This document shows, piece after piece, positions 24,401 through 33,900 of a stretch of DNA of 64,000 bases. Made by a program: the position numbers and the translations under genes. Origin of the DNA: Lingula anatina. Its lineage: Eukaryota; Brachiopoda; Lingulata; Lingulida; Lingulidae. The stretch spans positions 26,411 to 90,410 of the forward strand of contig NW_019775874.1 of the NCBI RefSeq assembly GCF_001039355.2, in the 5' to 3' direction. Every line of letters starts with the position of its first letter. Within the stretch, counting starts at the first letter, position 1. Under the pieces are notes generated by a model. It ran no database searches, had not been told where the DNA came from, and worked only from the letters and a program-made list of their open reading frames with translations.

Positions 24401-27400
24401 CAGTACCAAAACTTGTTGAAAGCATTAAGTTTTAATGAAATGAACTCCATAGCATCATTAAAGACAACAACAGAGAAATTTGTCTTCAAAAGATGTACTC
24501 AAAGCAAACACACATAAAATACAAGGACAAAACTACCTGAAATAACAATATATAGTACATACGGACATATTTCAGTACAAACTGGGAAATGGTGATAGTT
24601 CATTCTGTTGCACCAGGTACAGTGGCCAAGTGCCTCGCAGGAAGTCTTGTTTGATCTAAAAAATACAAATTGCATTCAACATATCTTTTAAGTAACAAAT
24701 TATAGCATTCAAAAACAAGTTCAGTTCTATTACTGAAATGAGTTTCCAAAATTGAACTACCATATATAAAAATATTGAAAGAAACCAAGACTGGTATTAA
24801 AATGTCAAGGAATTTATGATGATGAATCACAATTCTCAATCAAATTCAATTAAGTAATTATGACGAACAATCCTTTATTATTAGAACTGAAAAAATTACC
24901 AGAAAATAAATATGACTGTGGTGCACAGCAAAAAAACGTTTCCACAAGTAACTAAAAATTATGAATTTCGCAAATACAAACATTGAGATATTTATGTAAT
25001 TTTAACTAGTTATAAAGATCACACCTGGTACTGCACTGTGGTTTACACTCAGGTAGCTTCAGACTGGGCTCTGCCACTGTCTGCTTAGGAGCTTTGATGG
25101 GAGGGACTTAAAAGCAAGAAAATATGGAAATAATATTACATTTAAGAGACACACATTTTATGTGAATTATGACAATGGATCCTTGGTAAACCATCAAGAT
25201 ATGTTTTAAAATAATGCCAGTTGCACAAAGATGAAATCACACATGCAAGTTCAATGTTTAAGTTAAGTTGAGATACTCACCTAGACAAACCATACCAATC
25301 TGGACTCGTGTGTATATGTTAACCTACAAGATGAGCTGACCTATATAATTACTCACCAGGACAAACCATATCTGACTGGACTTGTGTGTATGTGTTGGCA
25401 CACTGGTCATAACCCTGGGCACCACAGGAGCATGGACACTAAATCACAAGAAGCAGCGTGATTGCACTTTTTTATCAGAACATGTTTTTCCCACATACAT
25501 GTAGTTTTTATCTGCTTTTACAAAACAATGCTTATAGCCTGAACCTGATAAAGAAAATCTCCAGACTATTTGTAGTATTAGTGAATTTTTTGAATTTGCA
25601 TGTATCTAAATAGGACTTTATATTCACTAATATGCTTATCATACATCATCTAGATCTTGTATTTATAGACAACATCAAAACATATATCAGCCTTTATCAC
25701 CCTCATGCTTGGAGTAGAATAACTGAGAAAACTAGACCACCAGTGCTCACCTGACAGAAGGCCAGGAACTTGTCACACAGGGTACAGGAATCTGCACACA
25801 GACAACTCTGAAAGAGAGATTTTCTTGAATACAAAAAAGATATAATAAAGTAAACTTCTACAAAACGGTGCTCAAATAATTTCAATCATCATGCTGAATT
25901 CAAATTCAAATACCTAGCTAGTATTTTCTAGGATTAAACCTCTCTTGATTCATCATCTTCAGATACTCACAAAAAAAGCCTAGCCCAGTGGGACAGCCCT
26001 TTGGAGTCACAACTAACACACTGGCTACTCACCCCTCCAGCACTCAGCCAGGTGGGACAGCCCTTTGGAGTCACAACTAACACACTGGCTACTCACCCCT
26101 CCAGCACTCAGCCCAGTGGGACAGCCCTTTGGAGTCACAACTAACACACTGGCTACTCACCCCTCCAGCACTCAGCCCAGTGGGACAGCCCTTTGGAGTC
26201 ACTAGCAGGAACGTGTTGGTGCCATTCACTGCAGCCAGCACAAACTGGCGACATCTGGTGTTCTCACTTGGGGAGCTGCTGGTGAAGCGGAAGTCACTGG
26301 TGTCGTAGAACATTTGAGCCTTGTGATCTGCAACACTACTGCACCAAGTGGGCTACAATTAAGCAATTTTAAATGCTTTATGTATCACTTTCATAAGTCA
26401 TGGTTACGACTGCCATTGTATATATATTTATGGTTTCTGGGTTTTCTTTAAATATTTCCATAAATACTAATGGTTTTATGCAGTTAAGGGTTAACTTCAT
26501 TTATGAGCCCATTATCTAAAAATCAAAGTAAACACAGCCATGCGAAATCTGCCCAACATGTTTTAGTAATTACATAAACTTACAATATGCTTTGACAATA
26601 ATTAGAGCAGACTTAGGAAGAACACTATACTTATTTTGGGTCACATACCTTTAGGATTTTTCTTTATAAAAGGAAAAACTATTTTCAGAGTCAGCAAGGT
26701 AGTTTTAAGAATTCACCCCAGGTCCATTACCTTGAGGAAAGTTCCCTTGTTGGTAAGATACTCCCCCAGCCACGGCAACCTCTCAGTCAAGTGCTGGTGT
26801 TGAACCTGTTTAACGTTTCCTGTCGCATATGATTCTATGAAGTAGCTGCAATTATACAATTTTTAAAATTAAAATGAAAAATCTATTGATAAGTGACAGA
26901 TTTCAATAAAACTTCCACAATATATTGGTGTATGAAGGTTTAACTTTTAGTACCAGTAAATAGCATCAGTACAATAATCAGTTGTATTCTCACCCACTGT
27001 CATCCAATAGTGAACACTCATACTGCCCAGTGCCGCATTCTGGGATTGAGTTCATCAGTAATGCCTCAAAGTAATGCTCGGTAATGTCTGCAGCCGTCAC
27101 ACCAGCCAGATAGTCACTGGGATCGTGAAGGCCATTCCTACTGTAAACAAAGACATACCACCCAGCTATAACTTAGTGAAATATATGTTCACTATCACAA
27201 TTTAACTGCTTCAAATGAAACATTAGAATCCAAAAATATTAGCTGGTAATATACACCATTAAAAAATTTTTTTCAAAATCTCTGGAAGGTGCAACAAGAA
27301 ATCCACCCCCCCCCCTCCATCCACCAGCCCTCCCCCTCCCCCATGCAGCCTTCTATAGAGCCATCAGGGATGAGACCAGTTCCACTGTAGAAGTAGGAAA

Positions 27401-27915
27401 ACTGGCCCAGAGTCCAGGGTACACGATTCACAAGAATGACCCAAACGACCCTAAAAAAGTCGGAATTCCGACAAAAGTCGGAAAAGTCTCATCAGTGAAC
27501 CATGCTGTTTTATGTTGCATCTATTAAATAAGATTTACCTGCCCTGGTAAAACACTCTGCTGACTGTGACTAAGTTCTTGTCTCCAAGACTCCCAGCCTC
27601 AGGTCTAGAGAACGTGTACACCTCGGGGCGACTCATGGCGCGCTTGTACCACGCATGCTCAACAGGGTTGTATGTCTTGTCTGCCACAAAGCCTGGAAAC
27701 ACACGGAAGACACCTGTCTCTGTCCCGATGTATCTGGAATAGAATTAACAAGCCTCAGTCTTGAAGAAAAGAAATGCAAAATTAAGGTATTTCATGAGAA
27801 AATGAGTGAAGTGTACGAGAAAGAGATGAACTTGGAGTTAAAAATAGTGATGCAGCCAAGATTATAATTTCATAATATTGTCCCATCTGTAGATAATAAT
27901 TATTAGTTAACAATG

Positions 27916-27950
<35 letters not shown>

Positions 27951-30900
27951 AGGGGGGAGGGGGGATTGGAGTATCCATACCTCCATACAGATTCAGGTGT
28001 TTTCTTCCAGTATTTTTCCATTTCTGCAGTCATAATTACATCAGTTTTCACATAATCTTTCAAATCTGGAAAAAAAAAGAAATGGATATTAACAAAAAGA
28101 ATTCCCTAAACAAACAATCCCTTAGATCTGGTCGAAAAAGCATTAATTTACATTATTATAATCATCATTATCTATTATGCCAAAGCTAACACAGTGGTAC
28201 TTTCTAAAAAAAACAATGTTTGTTAATCAATTATACTTTGGTGAAATGAAATACTGTAGTTGCTAGGTTATCATTCATTCTTGGAAAAATATTATAATTT
28301 ACATAACAAACACTAAAACTATCAAAAATCCCCAGGACTGAAAAAAACTTAGTTCCTTACCATTATTACTAGTAACACTGGATGAATGGAGAAAACTTTC
28401 CAAGTCTTTTACATTGTTAATGGCCTCTACCTCCTGTAGGTACTTGTCTGGGTCCTTGAAGGCATCCGGAGCAAACTAAACACAATGCAAAATGTGTTAG
28501 GTGAGATATGAATGCTTCTGGAGCAAACTATAAATACAACATAAAATGTGTTAGGTGAGATTTAAATGCTTCAGTGTAAAGCTTATCAAAACACATACAG
28601 AATTTATTATACACATGAATTTCTGTTATCTACCTTGACTGTGGAGTCCACGGAAGAAAAGCTTCCATATCTCTGGCAGATCTCCTCTGTCTTATTAATC
28701 AGCTTTGCCTTCAGGTCCAAGCGATGATAACTAGAGTGTTGCCCTGACGTAGTACCTGCTTTCTGGAAAGATTTTATAACAGTGAGACTATTTTACAGTG
28801 TACTTTATATATGTTTACAATATCCCCTGTACTAAAAGCCAGTTCCAAGCAATATCAGTATTTCTTTCAGACAGGACACAAAACCACCACCAGATTGCCT
28901 TCTGACATCAAACATATGACAATATATGTAAGTTTAACTTCATTTTTATTTTAACACATTTAATTTTTAGCAAACACTCTCTTTATTGTTATCACAAAAC
29001 CAAATAATATGTAGCATGTGGCTGAGTTTGACAGAGTATTCGGTGTCTTTGTCCTCTCCCTGTGGTCTTTCGGCAATGAAATCTTTTATGTCATAAAATG
29101 TATGAAACTCTGTGTTCACTTAGCGCATTAAATACAGCAGTGGGATCCAAGTCCCAAATGTTTAAGATCCCAGAAATAACAAGTCACCTCTTCTGGTATT
29201 TTCTGCAACATGTCCATATCAAACAGTACAAGACCCACTGTGTATTGACCTTTGGACCCTGGCAGTGGCTTGTAGAAGTATGTGGCATTTAGTTTATAGT
29301 TGACTGCCCCATCAAATTTGCTGCTGCCTCTAGACACAGGGAGATTCACCTGAAAATGTGATATTGTGTTAGATGTGATAGAGCACAATCTGTGATACTG
29401 TCAGAATGTTATTGTGGTAGATAGAATGGTAGAGCACAATGTGCAGTTCACCATTTCATCAAATATACTGTTGCCTTAAAATACTTGCAAGTCCATTTGG
29501 ATATAGAGTATGGATGAACAAGTAAGGTAATACAGAAAATTATTCCTTTATTTAGAGTAAAATATTTAGTTAACCACAATATGAACTGGGACTTAAGTTA
29601 ACCTTTCTCTCATCCAAAGTTAACATGAAACATAACCACATCAATCATTAATATGTATATATTAAATTCATGAAGACTCTCCCATCTCACCAGCTGTTTA
29701 TCAAAGCCTGGGATTCCCCTCAGAATATTTTTCTTGGCCTCCTCACTCAGCGTGGGTTCCAGGGCAGAGAGGTCCACAAACAATGGGTTACTGGTGTAGT
29801 CCTTAGGCTGAGGTAAGTTCCTGTGCATCAAGACCTTACCTGGCATAGAATGTTTGTTATATTAATTTAATGCGTCATTACAAAGAAGGAAAGTGACTGC
29901 AATTAAGTCTGCCTAGAGTCTAATATATAATCTCCATCGATTTGCAAAAGTAAGCCCCAACCTTTTTTTAACAACTTAATTACATCAAACTAACCCTTAC
30001 CTGCATCATAAATCTAATGGAGGGTGACTCTCTGTTATACAGAATAGTACAGTGTACATTGTAACATTATCATGGCAAGCAGGGAAGATGTTTAGACTCT
30101 GTCAATTATATTCAGTTTTTCAGGGTTAGGTTATGTACAGTTATAGCTGTGATGCTGCAGTCGTGGTGACAAAGACTGGCATCTTACATTACAATAACAC
30201 ACTTACATGTATAACAGTCAAAATTGCTAATGAAATTTATTAAGCAGATGGCCTTTTAAGCAGACTGCCATTTCCTTACCGTCTGTTCCTATGAGGAAAG
30301 CATAGCTGTGAGTTCCAATCTTGTACTGGCTTATGTCTGAGAACATGATCTGCAATGGCATGTCAAAGGCTACCACTCCGGACAAGGTGTTATCTATTTT
30401 GTTGACTACAGGTAGTCCCATAGTTGTGACCAGACCTTGAACAGAAAACAATCCCAAGATTGACAGGCCATGGAGAAAGTTATTTCTATTTCTTTTTGCC
30501 AAAATATGCATCCATGTCAATTCAGGCACAGATGTAAACGTAAAAGCTTACAGTGGGCAAATCAAAACCTGCCTAAAAACAACCAAGAAGAAAAGGTATA
30601 AGATGTTTAAAAAAATCTTTAAAATGTCAAAATTTCTAAAACTTTATATATAAGATATATATATATGCATTCATTTATACTCTGCAGTCTCATACCATGA
30701 TTTTTATCCAGGAAAGGGACGGTCACAGTGGGGTTCTGCTCGTCCCATATTGGAAAGAAGTTGTAGTAGCTGCTCATGATAGTCTTCAGCTCCTTGTACT
30801 GGCTGTCTCCTATGATTTTGATCATTCCAGGTGGACCTGCTGGCTGAGAGCCATCAAATCCTGCTGCAGGATAGGGCTGGGGATATAAGGTAAAACAAGA

Positions 30901-33900
30901 CATATGAAATTAAAAATTAAGCCTTTAGGGAAAATATGCCTTTCCCACACTGTGCTTTTAAACACATGTTACACTGTAGTGTTTTAAAATTAAGAATCTG
31001 AACTTGAAGCACCCTGCTCCCACTACCTCCTCTTCCCCAACTTCCCCCCTCCCCACCTCCTCCCTTAACTACCCCCTTTATTTCCTCATCCATATCCTTC
31101 CTCCATTAGAACTCCTCCTCTACCTCCCTCTACTTCATTATCCTCCTCCTCCTATACTTCCTTAATTCTCACTCCCCCACCTCCCCATCTTCCACCTATT
31201 GCCTTCTACCCCTACCTTCTCCTTAACCTCTACCTCATTCTTCTCCTTGTCTTTGCTTTCCCAACCTCCTCCTTCACTCCTTACCCCCTCCTCCCCTCTT
31301 AATTTCTACCTCCACAGTCATACTCACATCCCACTTTTCTCCAACAAGGTGTTTGGTAACAAGTCCCTGAGTCCTGCTCCTGATGGTGCTGGTGTATTTG
31401 ACTTTACGCTGGTTCTGGTCAGCCATGTTGAGCAGAAACTGTTGCGAAGTGAAATCCCTGGCTACATCATCACCAAAGCCATACAGAAGAAGATGGACAG
31501 TGTTGTTCTGAATAGTAATGAAATGAAAGGTTTAAAAAATGAAAGTCATGAAAATGTAACTAATATACTGTATATATTATATTTAACTTTGGTCTTAATA
31601 TGAATTGAATACTTAATTAAATCATTGTTGGTTATTGTTAGCACATGATGTACCAAATCAGTTTTTCAAAAAGACATTTTAGAAAATTGACGATAATTAA
31701 GCCCCACACCATTTTCTTCTGCCCGTCCACAATGGCTTCCATGACCTTTGACCTTGGTTTGTCCTTGGGAGCGCCATCTGTCAGGAACAAGATCATGTCC
31801 AGAGAGTTCTCAAATTGTTGCTGAGGGAAAAAATATTAGGCACATTAAAGTAAGAGAATCAATTTTTAAGCCCATGCATTTCTCAAACACATAAAGATTT
31901 TGTTATCAAAGAATAAAATGAAGCTTAAAGTATGTTTCAAACTCAAAGAACTTCTAAGCACTAAGGTACAAATTTAATTTGCAAAGATAACCTATTTAAA
32001 TGCCACTTTTCAGACAAATTAACCATCTGTCATAATCCTTGAACTAATTTTGTGAATGTTAGTTACTTGTACAAATAATTAAGTGTTTGTATCATTTACA
32101 TAAAAATATTCCAACATCAAAAGCATGAACAGTAAAGACAAAAGAATCCAATTTGTTTAAGCTGGAAAGAAATGCCTACTAACATGCAATGGCGTTTGTT
32201 TGTAAAAAAAAAAAGGACAATCACCAGCATATTTCAGTGAAAATACACAATGGGCTCTTTTCAAAGATGTAAAGGAAAGGGGGAGTCACATGCCAAAAAT
32301 TAATGCTGTAAAGTTGATATTTTATCAAAAGAGCTTGAATGACGTAAGCATCCAAAATGTTCATTAGGTACTGCAAAATATTATACATAATATTCTCCAT
32401 ATTGATTTATATTCAAACAGGTAAGAAAAAATTATAGTCCCTGATTTTGATACCAATATGTCTTAGATTTGTCTTCTTTAAAGGTCAGTAAATTCTTCAA
32501 ATATATTTCACCACCTTCATAAGTGGATCAATTAGATATCTGCATGAACAGAAATCTAGAAAGTTTCTGAAACTAGTTCATTTTTAGCTTAAGCATAATG
32601 CCAACTATTTTCCATAACCTTATTCCTCACCTATTAAATGCCAGACAGACTTTACACATTGTTTTCCAAAAGAAATGAGATTTATAGTATTCTAATATTC
32701 AGAATCATTGTAGTACTTCTGTGTTTATGTAGAAGATGGAAGACAGAGTACTTAAAAAGGCACCCTACCGGGTTGGCAGTTTTAGCTTTGAACAAGTTCT
32801 CAAAAGCTCTTTCAAGTCCGGAGGCATAAATTGTTGAAGCTGCAACAGACAAAAACACAAACATGTATAGCAATGGTCTGCAAATCCAGCAAGAAATTCA
32901 AGACAATAGGTCTGATCTGACACAGGCTGTTGTAGGCATAAAATTGGGCAAACTCTTTCACTCTGTGACTCACGTACAACCAGATCACTATACCATGATT
33001 TAAAATATTGAGTATCCAAAGGTCACTGATGGCAGAGGTCCATTAAAGATATTTTTAATAAAATTTAATTTGAAATTTTTAAAGAATGGAAGCCCTACTG
33101 GGCCTCAGAGACCTCAATTGGATCTGGCTGTCAGATAACACAAGTCTGCCCAAATTTTCGGTTCAACTTTGTCAGTGTCTGAACAGGCCCAGTGAGACGA
33201 CACAGAAAGCCAAGGTGGCTGGTTTCATGTGAAGCATCCACTCCTGGCACATGCAATAACAACAGGAACAAAGACAGTTCACACAGAAGCAATCCAGAAA
33301 TCATGCAGCCCAATGCAAAATGGTACAAAATTGATGTGTGCAAAAACGCAATTTTACTGTACCCAGGCATTTTGATTGTTTGCGAGTTTGTGGCATGTAT
33401 ATAGGCATGTGAATGTGTTGTAATTTTTTCCTAGATATATAAAACTTGTAGTTTAAGTGAATATTATTTATTGACAGATGAAACTTTGGGAAAAAATGAA
33501 CTTTTTTCTGGGAGCTGGCGAATAAAATCAAGGGAAAATTGTCTCAAACTAAATTTTACTTTCAATTTTGAAATTCCTAATTCAGAGCAGAGCAACCAAT
33601 CCAGGCCTGGTTGTGACCAACAGCAACTAAAGTGAGTGAAAACTGTTAATGTCAAGCACTGTGTGAGTGTTCCTGTAGTGAGTATATGTGTTTGTGTACA
33701 TACTAGTAATTCTGACATGGATGGGATAGAAACAGTAAATATATTCTCATTGCCAGTATATTCCCAGCTCCCGAAGCCAACATTTCAACACATAAAACAC
33801 ACACATATCACAAGGACCAACCAAATTCTTTTTCTTTCCGTTTTCAAGCATAGTAAATGCCTTATTAAGTCCAGATGAATACATTGTAGAGGCTGAAATG

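Larger units (their letters stand above)
25025..26352 (-). other. Cys-rich linker exons between Cache region and module array
   Basis: Exon 26161-26352 ends the Cache part. Exon 25751-25807 codes SCLCADSCTLCDKFLAFCQ (six Cys in 19 residues), 25357-25438 codes CPCSCGAQGYDQC and more, and 25025-25106 ends PECKPQCST. The C-x3-C at the end of the last exon has the same position and phase (2) as the CPxxC that ends each later module, directly before a PSI-like exon. It therefore serves as the first module's N-terminal disulfide contribution. Confidence 0.75.

Noticed and set aside
25985-26224. CRISPR-like array of 64-bp repeats
   Set aside because: The units are contiguous, with no unique spacers, and include an exon edge; the genome is an animal's.
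31199-31603. 134-codon plus-strand open frame
   Set aside because: It is created by the polypyrimidine tract and runs antisense through a true exon (31328-31507) of the minus-strand gene.
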